A stretch of 37,134 nt of DNA, taken from positions 1 through 37,134 of IMG/VR virus record IMGVR_UViG_3300026518_000674, one strand, 5' to 3'. The notes beneath the pieces are model-generated. The model was not told where the DNA came from. It worked only from the letters and a program-made list of their open reading frames with translations, and did no database searches. Below, one piece after another: positions 14,576 through 22,981 of this stretch. Positions within the stretch are counted from its first letter, which is position 1. Each line of letters starts with the position of its first letter. The DNA comes from a virus. The position numbers and the translations under genes were made by a program.

Positions 14576-14848
14576 ATGAAGAACCCATTCGAAGCGCGCG
14601 TCGTTCCTGTCCACGGTCCGGCGGCTGATCTTGTCCCGGCGGTGGCAAGCGACACTGAGGACCTGCCCTTTATCGGGATTGCCTTCTTGGCGGCGACCTC
14701 GGGAACCGTTGTCTTTGACACGCCGATGGGGGATGCGCCCCGGACCATTCCCGTGACCGCCAGTCAACTCATTCCTTGTGGAGTGACGCGGGTTTACGCC
14801 ACTGGCACCACGGCCGAGGTCCATGTTCTGCGCGCCTATCAATTCTGA
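14576..14848 (+). CDS. Small beta-rich protein, spike-base-like
   Basis: A 90-residue protein lying between the two terminase genes. It has the pattern of the short beta-rich 'spike base' family found with GTA genes in Rhodobacterales: a PAADLVPAVASDTEDLP start, a central GIAFLAATSGTVVFDTP and a terminal VTRVYATGTTAEVHVLRAYQ. It has no signal peptide. An AAAGGATGATCCT leader precedes ATG14576. The family resemblance is from memory of the motif rhythm and is moderate. It may be a capsid- or tail-decorating protein. Confidence 0.6.
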   Translation: MKNPFEARVVPVHGPAADLVPAVASDTEDLPFIGIAFLAATSGTVVFDTPMGDAPRTIPVTASQLIPCGVTRVYATGTTAEVHVLRAYQF

Positions 14849-14862
14849 TCCCAAGGTGACGA

Positions 14863-16977
14863 ATGCTGCAAAACGATGCCCCCGATTACAGGGAGGGCGC
14901 GCCCCTTCCGGGGTTTCGGCCGGTGCGGGATGCGATCCGCGCGGCGCTGCCAGCCCTTTCTCCGCCTTCCCGGATTTCCGTTTCTGAGGCCGCCACCCGC
15001 CGCAAGGTGAACGCGGGCGGCCATTGGACGTTCTGGGACAATGCGGTGGCACCCTACATGGTGGAGCCGCAGGACACCACAATGTCCCGCCGGTTTGAAA
15101 GCGTGGTCTTTGTCGGCCCGGCGCGATCTTCGAAGACGGAAAGCCTGATCATCAACCCTTGGGTCCATTCGGTCCTGACTTATCCGCGCATGGTCTCCAT
15201 CTTCTACATGTCCCAGGCTGCGGCGCGGGAATGGTCGCTGCAAGAGCTGCGCCCGATCATCAAGAACTCGCCAGAGCTGCGGGACGCGCTGCGGGTGGAT
15301 AACACTCATGAAAAAACCTTTGTGGGCGGGGGACGCCTGACGCTGGATTGGCCGGTGGACAACAAGTTGTCGGGCCGGTCCATTCCGTTGGTCCTGATGG
15401 CGGACTATGATCAGAAGGCCTATCAGGACGTGGAGGGGCAAGGCCCTGCGTTCGATCTGGGCCGCAAGCGTCATACCCAGGCCGGATCGCGCGGCATGAA
15501 TGTAGCCGAGTCCTCGCCCCGCTTTCCGATCCTGGACGAAAACTGGCAGCCCAAAACGCCCCATGAGGCACCGCCCTGCGAGGGGCTTTTGGGCATCTAC
15601 AACACCGGCACCCGTGGCCGCCTTTACTGGACCTGCCCGGATTGCCGGGGGGAGTTCCAGCCGACCTTCGAGCGGATCGGCTATCCCAAAGAGGGCAGCC
15701 CGGCCGAGCGTGGCAAGGGCGCCTATATGTCGTGCCTCCATTGCGGCGCGGTGATTGAACCCCACCACAAGGCCGAGCTGAACCGTACGTCCCGCTGGCT
15801 GCATGAAAGCCAGGAGGGGGAGCTGGTGCCCCTTGGCGATGACGTACGCGAAACCCCGGTGGCCTCCTACTGGATGGAAGGCCCGGCGGCGGCGCTGGCC
15901 ACCTGGTCCCAGATTGTGACGCGGGTTCTTGAGGGCGAGGAGGAACTGGCCCGCACCGGCAATGAGAAACCCTTGCAGGCGGCCACCAATCTGGACGTGG
16001 GTCGCCCGTACCGCCCGCGCGCCTTGAACGATGCGGCGGCGATTTCCGAAAGCGCGCTGCGCGATGGGCTGACGGATCATGGTTGGAAAGTGGCCCCGGC
16101 GGAAACCCGATTCATTCTGATCGCGGTTGACGTCCAGGGCGGGCGCTTTGTGGTTCAGGTGATGGCGCATCTGGCCCAGGGGGAGCGGGTTCTGATGGAC
16201 CGTTTCGACATTCACAAACCGCCCGAGGGCGCGCCGCGCGCCGCAGACCGCCAGATTGACCCGGCAAAGTATGGTGAAGACTGGGACGCCTTGCTGGATC
16301 TGATGGAGCTGTCCTATCCGGTGGCCAATGCCGATCACCGGCTCAAGGCGTTGTCGGTCATTTGCGATGCCGGTGGCAAGGCGGGTGTCACCCCGCGCGC
16401 CTATACCTTCTGGCGCAAGATGCGCAAAAACCATCCGCGCCGGTTTCATCTGGTGCGCGGTGTTGGCGGCGACAACAAAAAGCGGGCCGAGGTGAAGGCC
16501 CCGGAAACCTCCCACCAGGGCCGCAAGAAAGTGGCGCGGGACGTTCTTCTGGTGCGGGCCGGAACAGATCGGCTGAAAGATGAGATCGCCGCCAGCCTCA
16601 ACCGCGAGGACGGGGGCGCCAGTGCCATCCACATTCCCAAGGGCGCGCCGCCTGAGATCTGCGCCGAACTGGCAGCCGAGCGGCGCAGCGAAAAGGGCTG
16701 GGAACCCCGGCCTGGCGTCAAGCGCAATGAGGCGCTGGACCTGGCAGTCTATGACCTCGCCCTGGCCATTGTGCTGGGGGTTGAGAAAATCGACTGGAGC
16801 AACCCGAAATCCTGCCCCGGCTGGGCCTTGATCGGCCCTGACAACACTTTTGCGGTGCTGGATCTGGAAGCGGATCAAGAGCTGGAGGCCGAGGTCACGG
16901 CTCCGATCAAACCGAAGAAACCAAAAAGACGGCGCGGCGCAAAACGTCGTGGCCGTTCCTTTGGTGGCTGGGACTAG
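14863..16977 (+). CDS. Terminase large subunit (GpA family)
   Basis: ATP-driven DNA-packaging motor and cos-cleaving nuclease, 704 residues, normal for lambda gpA relatives. The deviant Walker A is GPARSSKTE (85-93), the Walker B region LVLMADYD (177-184), and the coupling motif lies at MNVAESSP (212-219). A zinc-ribbon-like insert has CPDC (258-261) and CLHC (291-294), as in GpA proteins. The nuclease domain follows (about 380-600), including AVDVQGG at about 425. AAGGTGA precedes ATG14863. The C-terminus is strongly basic (KPKKPKRRRGAKRRGR). GpA-type motors package from cos. Confidence 0.93.
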   Translation: MLQNDAPDYREGAPLPGFRPVRDAIRAALPALSPPSRISVSEAATRRKVNAGGHWTFWDNAVAPYMVEPQDTTMSRRFESVVFVGPARSSKTESLIINPWVHSVLTYPRMVSIFYMSQAAAREWSLQELRPIIKNSPELRDALRVDNTHEKTFVGGGRLTLDWPVDNKLSGRSIPLVLMADYDQKAYQDVEGQGPAFDLGRKRHTQAGSRGMNVAESSPRFPILDENWQPKTPHEAPPCEGLLGIYNTGTRGRLYWTCPDCRGEFQPTFERIGYPKEGSPAERGKGAYMSCLHCGAVIEPHHKAELNRTSRWLHESQEGELVPLGDDVRETPVASYWMEGPAAALATWSQIVTRVLEGEEELARTGNEKPLQAATNLDVGRPYRPRALNDAAAISESALRDGLTDHGWKVAPAETRFILIAVDVQGGRFVVQVMAHLAQGERVLMDRFDIHKPPEGAPRAADRQIDPAKYGEDWDALLDLMELSYPVANADHRLKALSVICDAGGKAGVTPRAYTFWRKMRKNHPRRFHLVRGVGGDNKKRAEVKAPETSHQGRKKVARDVLLVRAGTDRLKDEIAASLNREDGGASAIHIPKGAPPEICAELAAERRSEKGWEPRPGVKRNEALDLAVYDLALAIVLGVEKIDWSNPKSCPGWALIGPDNTFAVLDLEADQELEAEVTAPIKPKKPKRRRGAKRRGRSFGGWD

Positions 16978-17025
16978 CCCCAGCCTTTTCCGTGTCAATG
17001 CAACCCAAAATCAGGAGGCCGCGCC

Positions 17026-17646
17026 ATGCAGTCGCCCAAAGACATTGCGCTTGAAATTATCCGCCGTGAGGGGGGATTTGTGAATGACCCCTCTGACCCA
17101 GGCGGGGCCACGAAACACGGGGTCACTATCCACACCCTGCGCCGCCTCGGGCTGGATCTGGACGGCGATGGCGACGTGGATGTGGCGGACGTCAGGCTGG
17201 TGTCGGTGGAGTTGGCGGTGGATCTGTACCTGCGCCACTACTTCCACGGCCCGAGGATTGCGCATCTGCCGCAGCCACTCCAGGCCAGCGTCTTTGATAT
17301 GTATGTGAACGCCGGGTCCAATGCGGTGAAGATCCTGCAACGGCTGATCAATGAAACGGGCCTGGGGGATGCGGATCTGGTGGTGGACGGGGGGATAGGT
17401 CCCCTGACGATTGCCGCCGTCACCCGCGCCCATGACCAGATGGGCGCCTTCCTGGTGGATGCGTACGGCATTGCCCGCCGGGACTATTACTATGGGCTGG
17501 CGGATCGGCGCCCCCAATCCCGCAAATATGCCCGCCGCCGCGATGGCGGAAAGGGCGGCTGGATCGTGCGGGCCGAGGACTTCATGCGCCCCCGCTATCG
17601 CCTGTCAGAGGCGGATCACCGGGCGCGCTGTGCCGCCTGGGGCTGA
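17026..17646 (+). CDS. Endolysin: GH108 muramidase with peptidoglycan-binding C-terminus
   Basis: A 206-residue cell-wall hydrolase. The GH108 catalytic motif is at the N-terminus, Glu15 in REGGFVNDPSDPGGATKHGV. The C-terminal region (about 140-206, RRDYYYGLADRRPQSRKYAR and GGWIVRAEDFM) matches the associated peptidoglycan-binding domain. An insert at 44-55 (DLDGDGDVDVAD) has all positions of a calcium-binding EF-hand loop. No signal peptide is evident, so export depends on the holin just downstream. AGGAGG lies 7 bases before ATG17026. It sits between terminase and portal, not the usual place for lysis genes in lambda-like phages. Confidence 0.9.
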   Translation: MQSPKDIALEIIRREGGFVNDPSDPGGATKHGVTIHTLRRLGLDLDGDGDVDVADVRLVSVELAVDLYLRHYFHGPRIAHLPQPLQASVFDMYVNAGSNAVKILQRLINETGLGDADLVVDGGIGPLTIAAVTRAHDQMGAFLVDAYGIARRDYYYGLADRRPQSRKYARRRDGGKGGWIVRAEDFMRPRYRLSEADHRARCAAWG

Positions 17647-17734
17647 TCCTTGAATGATCCCCTGAGTGATCCCTGTGACGACTGGTCCGCCGATCTGGGC
17701 GGCCTGCCAACTTCCCCAAAACTGAGGTCTGCAA

Positions 17735-18283
17735 ATGAACCTGTTGAAACTGCTTTTTGGCGGTGGTGCAAACGTGCTGCGCGATTCCGTGGAAGTCTTT
17801 CGCCCCAATGCCGAGGCCAGCGCCGCGCGCGCTTTCGATCTGGACGCCGCCGCTCTGGCGCAGCTATCGGCCGAGTTCCACCAGAGACAGGCCCGGACCT
17901 GGTTTGACGTGCTGGTGGATGGCCTGAACCGATTGCCGCGCCCGCTGATGGTGATCACGGTCTTTGGCCTGTTGATCTGGACGGCGATTGATCCCATCCG
18001 CATGGCCGAGGTCTTCACCGCCTGGGCCATCATTCCGGCCGGTCTTTGGGCGATCATCGGCGTGATTGTGTCCTTCTTCTTTGGCGGCCGTGCCCAGATC
18101 AAGAATCATGATTTCCAGCGCGAGTTCGCCGCGACACTGGCCGCCGCGCCGCAGGTGGTGAACAGTCTCCGCGCGGTCCAAAGCCTGCGGGATGAGGGTG
18201 GCAAAGAAGGCCCGGCCGAACCTGAGGCCAGCAATCCGGCGCTTCAGGATTGGCGGGCCGAGAGTGACCGGGGGGCGGCATGA
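17735..18283 (+). CDS. Holin, GTA-type 3TM family
   Basis: A 182-residue inner-membrane protein. The N-terminal 60 residues are amphipathic. Two clear hydrophobic segments (LMVITVFGLLIWTAIDPI at about 71-88; WAIIPAGLWAIIGVIVSFFF at about 97-116) are followed by GGRAQIK and a soluble acidic tail. This is the pattern of the 3TM holin family first noted with gene transfer agents (PF11351-like). It directly follows the endolysin, giving a two-gene lysis cassette, and overlaps the next gene start by four bases (ATGA at 18280). Confidence 0.85.
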   Translation: MNLLKLLFGGGANVLRDSVEVFRPNAEASAARAFDLDAAALAQLSAEFHQRQARTWFDVLVDGLNRLPRPLMVITVFGLLIWTAIDPIRMAEVFTAWAIIPAGLWAIIGVIVSFFFGGRAQIKNHDFQREFAATLAAAPQVVNSLRAVQSLRDEGGKEGPAEPEASNPALQDWRAESDRGAA

Positions 18284-18846
18284 CGGGCAATGCCTTCACG
18301 CCCGCGCAGGGAGTTCCTGCGGAGTTGGTGGCCGGTGATTTGTGGGCCTGGCGTCTGGATGACCTGGCCGCCAGCTATCCCGGCTCTGACTATGCGCTGG
18401 CCTATTCGCTGGCGCCCAGATCCGGCGGGGCGCCCACCACGGCCCCGGCCGTCTGGGATGCGGATGGCTGGGGGGTGTCTATCCTTCCAACCGTCACCAC
18501 TGGGCTGACCGCCGGTCCCTATGTCTGGACGCTCTTTGCCACCCGGACTTCTGATGGGGCGCGGCTGTCGATCTGCGCCGGGTGCCTGACCGTGGCGCCA
18601 GATCCGGCCCAGTCCCATGACACCCGCACCCAAGCGCAAAAGCTGTTGGATGCAATCAACGCCGTTCTGGAGGGGCGGGCCACCAAGGATGTGGAGGCCT
18701 ATTCCATTGAAGGTCGCTCGCTGACCCGCACGCCCTTCGAGGTCCTGCGCAATACCCGTGCCCGGCTCATGCGCGAGGTGGAGGCAGAACAGGCCGCTGC
18801 CGCTGGACAATCCTATGGCCCCCGTTACCGCAAAGTGAGGCTCTGA
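18280..18846 (+). CDS. Probable head-tail joining protein (gpW-like C-terminus)
   Basis: A 188-residue protein just before the portal, the position of lambda gpW between terminase and portal. The N-terminal two thirds look like an immunoglobulin-like beta domain (ELVAGDLWAWRLDDLAASYP ... GPYVWTLFATR). The C-terminal part (about 118-170: LLDAINAVLEGRATKDVEAY, SIEGRSLTRTPFEVLRNTRA) is helical and carries the SIxGRSLTR pattern of gpW-like connector proteins. Its start overlaps the holin stop. It ends one base before the portal ATG. Confidence 0.65.
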   Translation: MTGNAFTPAQGVPAELVAGDLWAWRLDDLAASYPGSDYALAYSLAPRSGGAPTTAPAVWDADGWGVSILPTVTTGLTAGPYVWTLFATRTSDGARLSICAGCLTVAPDPAQSHDTRTQAQKLLDAINAVLEGRATKDVEAYSIEGRSLTRTPFEVLRNTRARLMREVEAEQAAAAGQSYGPRYRKVRL

Positions 18847-18847
18847 C

Positions 18848-20419
18848 ATGAACCTGGCAAAACCTCTTGAGCTGCGCGGCGGGATGCTTGGCTATGCCCC
18901 AGAGACCAACCCGGCGCAGGTGAAGCCTGCCAGCCAAACCCAGGTCCGCCGCTTCAAGGCGGCGCGCGGTGGGCGCTTGGTTGGGGGCTTTGGCAATATC
19001 CTCGGGGACTCGTCCAGATCGCAGACCCGCATGGATCTGCGCGGCTTGATCAACCACGCCCGCGTGGCGGCGCAGAATGTCGATTACCTCAAGTCCTATG
19101 AAATGATGGTCCGTCGCCATGTGGTGGGTTGGAACGGTATTTCCCTGCAAATGAACGGCAAGAACCGCGACGGCAAGCCGGACAAGGCGGCAAACCAGGC
19201 GATTGAAACCGCCTGGGCCTCCTGGTGCAGGCGGGGCAATTGTACCCCTTGCGGGCGGCTTTCCTGGTGGAAGATCGAAAAGGTGGCGGCCACCATGCTG
19301 GCGCGCGAGGGCAACTTTATCCTGCGCGAATGGCGCGGGTCCCGGTTCGGGAAGTTCGGCTATCAGGTGCAGCCCTTGTCCATTGATTTGCTGGATCTGG
19401 ACCTGGTGCAAACCCTGTCCGGCGGGCGCTACATCGACGGCGGTGTGGAGTTCAACCAGTTTGGCCGCCCGCTTGCCTTTCATATGTTTGACGGCCACCC
19501 GATGGAGGCGCACACCGGGCAAAGCCGCAACCGTATCCGCATCCCCGCCCGCGAGATCATCCACGTCATTCGCGAGACGGAAACCGGACAGGCCCTTGGC
19601 ACGCCGGAATCCCACACCGCTTTGCGCCGCTTCAACATGCTGTCGAAATATGAGGAATCGGCCCTGACCGCTGCCCACTATGGCGCGGCGGCCATGGTGT
19701 TTCTGGAGCAGGTGGACGCGGACGGCGCGCCCACGGCGGCCCGTAGCGATGAGGATGAAATCCCCGAGGAGATTGAAGCGGGGTCCATCGTGGATCTGCC
19801 GCCCGGCTATACCGCCAAGGGCAATCCTTCGAATTACCCGGATGCCAATATGCCGGGCTTCATGAAATCCCTGACACGCGGCGGCGCTGCGGGTCTTGGG
19901 GTCTCCTATGCGGGGCTGTCCTCGGACATGGAGGGCGCCAGTTTCTCCAGCCTCAAGGATGGGCGGGGGGAGGAGCGCGACGAATGGCGCGTGTTCCAGC
20001 GCGATCTGTCCGAGGGGCTGCATGATGAGGTGTTCAAGTCCTTCCTGCCCATGGCCTTCCTGTCAAATCAGGTGAGGCTGGAGTCTGGCGCGGTGCTGCC
20101 AATGTCCAGCGAGGGCAAGTTCCGCGAGGCGGCCACCTGGCGCGGCCGGGGCTGGGCCTCGGTCAATCCCAAGGATGACGCGGTGGCCAATGAAAAGAAC
20201 CTCGCCAATCTTCTGGTGGCGCCGTCCGACATTGTGGCCGAGCGGGGCGAAGACTTTGAGCAGGTGGCACTGCGCTTTGCCCGCGATGTGGAGACGCTGG
20301 ACGCGGCGCGCCCCGGCCTTGGCCAGGCGCTCCTGTCTTCATTGAAATCCTCCACCGCCCTTTCCCCGCCAGACCCAAATCAGGGCGAGGACGCGGCCCC
20401 CGATCCCGGCAACGGATAA
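18848..20419 (+). CDS. Portal protein, lambda family
   Basis: A 523-residue portal that forms the dodecameric DNA channel at the capsid vertex and docks the terminase. It matches lambda gpB-family portals: an N-terminal segment ending in RSQTRMDLRGLINHARVAAQ, then NVDYLKSYEMMVRRHVVGWN followed by GISLQM, a central SIDLLDLDLVQT and RIRIPAREIIHV, and a C-terminal clip/stem region SYAGLSSDMEGASFSSLKDG. The end is a proline/aspartate-rich tail. Many lambda-type portals are followed by a ClpP/S49-type protease; here a capsid protease-capsid fusion follows after 16 bases. Confidence 0.92.
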   Translation: MNLAKPLELRGGMLGYAPETNPAQVKPASQTQVRRFKAARGGRLVGGFGNILGDSSRSQTRMDLRGLINHARVAAQNVDYLKSYEMMVRRHVVGWNGISLQMNGKNRDGKPDKAANQAIETAWASWCRRGNCTPCGRLSWWKIEKVAATMLAREGNFILREWRGSRFGKFGYQVQPLSIDLLDLDLVQTLSGGRYIDGGVEFNQFGRPLAFHMFDGHPMEAHTGQSRNRIRIPAREIIHVIRETETGQALGTPESHTALRRFNMLSKYEESALTAAHYGAAAMVFLEQVDADGAPTAARSDEDEIPEEIEAGSIVDLPPGYTAKGNPSNYPDANMPGFMKSLTRGGAAGLGVSYAGLSSDMEGASFSSLKDGRGEERDEWRVFQRDLSEGLHDEVFKSFLPMAFLSNQVRLESGAVLPMSSEGKFREAATWRGRGWASVNPKDDAVANEKNLANLLVAPSDIVAERGEDFEQVALRFARDVETLDAARPGLGQALLSSLKSSTALSPPDPNQGEDAAPDPGNG

Positions 20420-20435
20420 CCAAGAGGCTCCAAAC

Positions 20436-22373
20436 ATGAGTGACAAAATCAAGGTTCCCGCGCGCCTTTTGCGCGCCGGGGTTCTCGAGGCGCGCGCGCC
20501 TGACGGGTCAGATGGCGCAGATCGCCGGGTGGCCCTGACATTCTCGAGCGAGGCCCCCGTGGCCCGCAACTTCATTCTTGAGTCCGGCGAGGATTTCGTG
20601 GGTCTCGAGGTTCTGGGACATGGCGAGGGAGAGGTGGACCTGTCGCGCTTGGCGACGGGCCGCGCCCCTCTTTTGACCGATCATTCCCAGTCAATCGACT
20701 CCCAGGCTGGGGTTGTCGAAAAGGCCTGGATTGAAGGAGGGCGCGGCCGTGCCATTTGCCGGATCGGCAAGGGCGCGCGCGCTTCTGAAATCCTTGAGCG
20801 CATCCGGGATGGCGAAATCTCGGGTGTCTCCGTTGGCTACACAATCAAGGGCTTTTCCCAGGTTGGGACGGACCCGGAAAGCGGCCACCGGATCTTGCGG
20901 GCGCATTGGTGCCCCTATGAGATCACCCTTTGCCCTGTGCCTGCCGACCCCTCTGTGGGGATCGGGCGCGCCGCAAGCGGTGACGCAGAAATCACTCTTC
21001 CCCTGAAAATCGAAATGGAAGGCCACGACATGGCAAAAGACGACACCACCCAGCACACGGGCACCCAGCACACAGTCGCCGGGGGCGATGATGCCCAGAC
21101 CCGCAGCATTCCGGCCGCGCCCAAGGGGCCGTCTGCGGCGGATGCCCTGCGCGCCGACAAGGCCCGCCAAAGGGAGATCCGCGCCTTGGGGCGCAAGTTC
21201 GAGGTGGACCCGGACAAGGTGGAAGCGGCCCTGGAAGGGGACACCACCGTGGCCGCTTTCCAGCGTGCCATCCTAGACGATATGGGCAGTGAGCAGGCCG
21301 AGGGCACCCGCTCCAAGAACGCCGAAATCGGCCTCACGGAAAAAGAGGTCAAAAGCTTTTCCCTCATGCGGGCGGTGCGCTTCCTGACCGACCCCACCGA
21401 CCAGAAGGCACGCGCGGCAGCGGCCTTTGAGCTGGAGGTCTCCGAGGCGGCGCAGGACAAGCTGGGGCGCTCTGCCAAGGGCATTCTGGTTCCGGGGGAT
21501 GTGCTGTCGCACCAGGATTTTGTCCGGGGACAGACCCGTGCGCAGAATGTGGGCACGCCATCGGCGGGCGGCGCGCTGGTAGACACCCAGTATATGGACG
21601 GCTCTTTCATCGGGCTGTTGCGCAAGCGCGCGGCCCTGACCCGGCTTGGGGTGCGCACTCTGACCGGCCTGTCTGGCAATGTCACCATTCCGCGCCAGAC
21701 CAGTGGCGGGACCGCCTATTGGGTTGGGGAGGGCGGCGCGCCCACCGAAAGCCAGTCCAGCTTTGATGGCCTCAGCCTCACCCCGCACACTCTGGCGGCG
21801 GCGGTGCCGATCACTCGCCGGGCCATGTTGCAGACCTCGCCCGATATGGAGGCGCTGGTCCGGGATGACCTGATCCGCATCATGGCGCTGGAAATCGACC
21901 GGGTGGGCATCAACGGCGATGCAGACAGTGACGCGCCGGACGGCCTGATGGACGCGGCAATCTCGGACGTGGATTTTGCCACGGCGGGCGCGCCCACCTG
22001 GGCCGAGGTGGTGCAGATGGAGTCTGTGATTGCGGCTGATGATGCGGACGTGGAGGGCATGAAGTATTGCTTCAACGCCAATATGCGCGGCTGGCTGAAG
22101 TCCACCCCCAAGGTGTCCGGGACGGCCGAGTTCATGATGAAGGGCACAGAGCTGAACGGCTATCAGTCGGTGGTCTCCAACAACGCCCCGGCGGCAAGCC
22201 TGCTCTATGGTAACTGGATGGACTTCATCATTGCCATGTGGTCGGGCCTGGATTTGACCGTGGACACGGCCACCCTTGCGGCTTCTGGCGGCGTCCATCT
22301 GCGGGCCTTCCAGGACGTGGACTTTGGCCTGCGCCATGACAAGTCGTTCTCCTACGGGCGCGATTACGTCTAA
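20436..22373 (+). CDS. Fused prohead protease and major capsid protein (HK97 type)
   Basis: A 645-residue fusion. Residues 1-180 are an HK97-type (S78) prohead protease with His83 in LLTDHSQ and Ser132 in GEISGVSVGYTI, followed by CPYEITLCPVPADPS. Residues about 190-345 are charged and helical, corresponding to the scaffolding delta domain. From about 375 (GTPSAGGALVDTQYMDGSF) the HK97-fold capsid protein follows: RLGVRTLTGLSGNVTIPRQT, YWVGEGGAPTESQSSF and the C-terminal LRAFQDVDFGLRHDKSFSYG. Maturation would have to cut itself between the parts. An internal start at 21030 may also yield scaffold-capsid alone. The reading frame is continuous with no sign of error. Confidence 0.93.
   Translation: MSDKIKVPARLLRAGVLEARAPDGSDGADRRVALTFSSEAPVARNFILESGEDFVGLEVLGHGEGEVDLSRLATGRAPLLTDHSQSIDSQAGVVEKAWIEGGRGRAICRIGKGARASEILERIRDGEISGVSVGYTIKGFSQVGTDPESGHRILRAHWCPYEITLCPVPADPSVGIGRAASGDAEITLPLKIEMEGHDMAKDDTTQHTGTQHTVAGGDDAQTRSIPAAPKGPSAADALRADKARQREIRALGRKFEVDPDKVEAALEGDTTVAAFQRAILDDMGSEQAEGTRSKNAEIGLTEKEVKSFSLMRAVRFLTDPTDQKARAAAAFELEVSEAAQDKLGRSAKGILVPGDVLSHQDFVRGQTRAQNVGTPSAGGALVDTQYMDGSFIGLLRKRAALTRLGVRTLTGLSGNVTIPRQTSGGTAYWVGEGGAPTESQSSFDGLSLTPHTLAAAVPITRRAMLQTSPDMEALVRDDLIRIMALEIDRVGINGDADSDAPDGLMDAAISDVDFATAGAPTWAEVVQMESVIAADDADVEGMKYCFNANMRGWLKSTPKVSGTAEFMMKGTELNGYQSVVSNNAPAASLLYGNWMDFIIAMWSGLDLTVDTATLAASGGVHLRAFQDVDFGLRHDKSFSYGRDYV
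21017..21032 (+). promoter_or_regulatory. Possible internal translation start within the protease-capsid fusion
   Basis: GGAAGG (21017-21022) lies 7 bases before an in-frame ATG (21030-21032, residue 199; next residues AKDDTTQ), exactly where the protease ends and the scaffold-like segment begins. Initiation here would supply excess scaffold-capsid over protease, comparable to the nested C/Nu3 arrangement of lambda. Confidence 0.45.
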
Positions 22374-22412
22374 TCCCCACTCCCCCTTCTGACCTCTCGA
22401 AATGATCTGGCT

Positions 22413-22431
22413 GCGCCCCGTGCTGGGGCGC
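22413..22431 (+). terminator. GC-rich hairpin after the capsid gene
   Basis: Perfect 7-bp stem GCGCCCC (22413-22419) / GGGGCGC (22425-22431) with a 5-base loop, in the 88-base gap after the capsid gene. No U-tract follows, so partial termination or protection of the capsid mRNA 3' end is more likely than full termination. Confidence 0.45.
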
Positions 22432-22461
22432 GGCCTGTCACCCTTTTGAAAAGGCAAAACC

Positions 22462-22677
22462 ATGAGCAATGAGCAATCCGAAAAAACCGTAGGCGTGATC
22501 CTGAAAACAGGCCTCACCCATAAGGGCAAAAAGCATGTGGTCGGGGAAACCGTCCAGGTGGGGGGCGCGCTAGCCAAGCGGCTGGTCAGCCGCAAACAGG
22601 CGGTGCGGGTGGAACAGGACAAGGCCCGCCAGACCCGCAAGGCCAAGGCTGCCACCGATGATACCGGGGCCAGTTGA
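22462..22677 (+). CDS. Small basic protein at the lambda FI position
   Basis: A 71-residue protein between capsid and connector genes. It has a short beta-rich core (GVILKTGLTHKGKKHVVGET, then VQVGGALAKRLVSRKQAVRV) and a Lys/Arg-rich tail. The core resembles small phage proteins of DUF7210 type, in which a lysine-plus-hydrophobic hairpin precedes a V/A-L-V-S motif. In position it equals lambda FI, an accessory packaging factor. AAAAGG lies upstream of ATG22462. Its stop overlaps the next start (TGATG at 22675). Confidence 0.6.
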   Translation: MSNEQSEKTVGVILKTGLTHKGKKHVVGETVQVGGALAKRLVSRKQAVRVEQDKARQTRKAKAATDDTGAS

Positions 22678-22979
22678 TGTTTGAAGACTGGGACGTCTTC
22701 TTTGATCCCGCCGATTTTGCCGATGCCGCCACCTGGGACACTCAGGGCGGCGAGCTGGTGGACCTCAATGGCATCTTTGAGGAGGCGCGCGAGGTCGCGC
22801 TGGCGGGGGACGCGGTGGGCGTTTCGGCAATCTATTCCGTCCTGACCGTGGCCAGCGTGGAGGTTCCCGCTAGTGCTGCCCAGGGCGACGACCTGGAGAT
22901 CTTAAACGTGAATTACCGGGTCGCGGATCTGCAACCGGACGGGTCAGGACTGACCCGCGTTATCCTGGAAAGGGGTTAA
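22677..22979 (+). CDS. Head-tail joining protein, lambda gpFII-like
   Basis: A 100-residue acidic protein beginning at an ATG that overlaps the preceding stop. The N-terminal FEDWDVFFDPADFADAATWD and later VPASAAQGDDLEILNVNYRV, then VADLQPDGSGLTRVIL, match the pattern of phage head-tail joining proteins of FII type (a beta-barrel with an extended N-terminus). It lies two genes after the capsid and two bases before the tail-tube gene, the place expected for a connector. Confidence 0.75.
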   Translation: MFEDWDVFFDPADFADAATWDTQGGELVDLNGIFEEAREVALAGDAVGVSAIYSVLTVASVEVPASAAQGDDLEILNVNYRVADLQPDGSGLTRVILERG

Positions 22980-22981
22980 TC

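Noticed and set aside
14839-16998. A 719-codon open frame on the reverse strand
   Set aside because: It is antisense to the complete large terminase with all its motifs. Long reverse frames are common in high-GC DNA, and the translation shows no recognisable domains.
17650-17907. An 85-codon frame overlapping the holin start
   Set aside because: It runs out of frame through the holin gene, whose membrane segments and family pattern are clear; the upstream 88 bases appear non-coding.
21273-22655. A 460-codon reverse-strand frame across the capsid gene
   Set aside because: Antisense to an intact HK97-fold capsid coding sequence; low-complexity Arg/Gly/His-rich translation typical of shadows.
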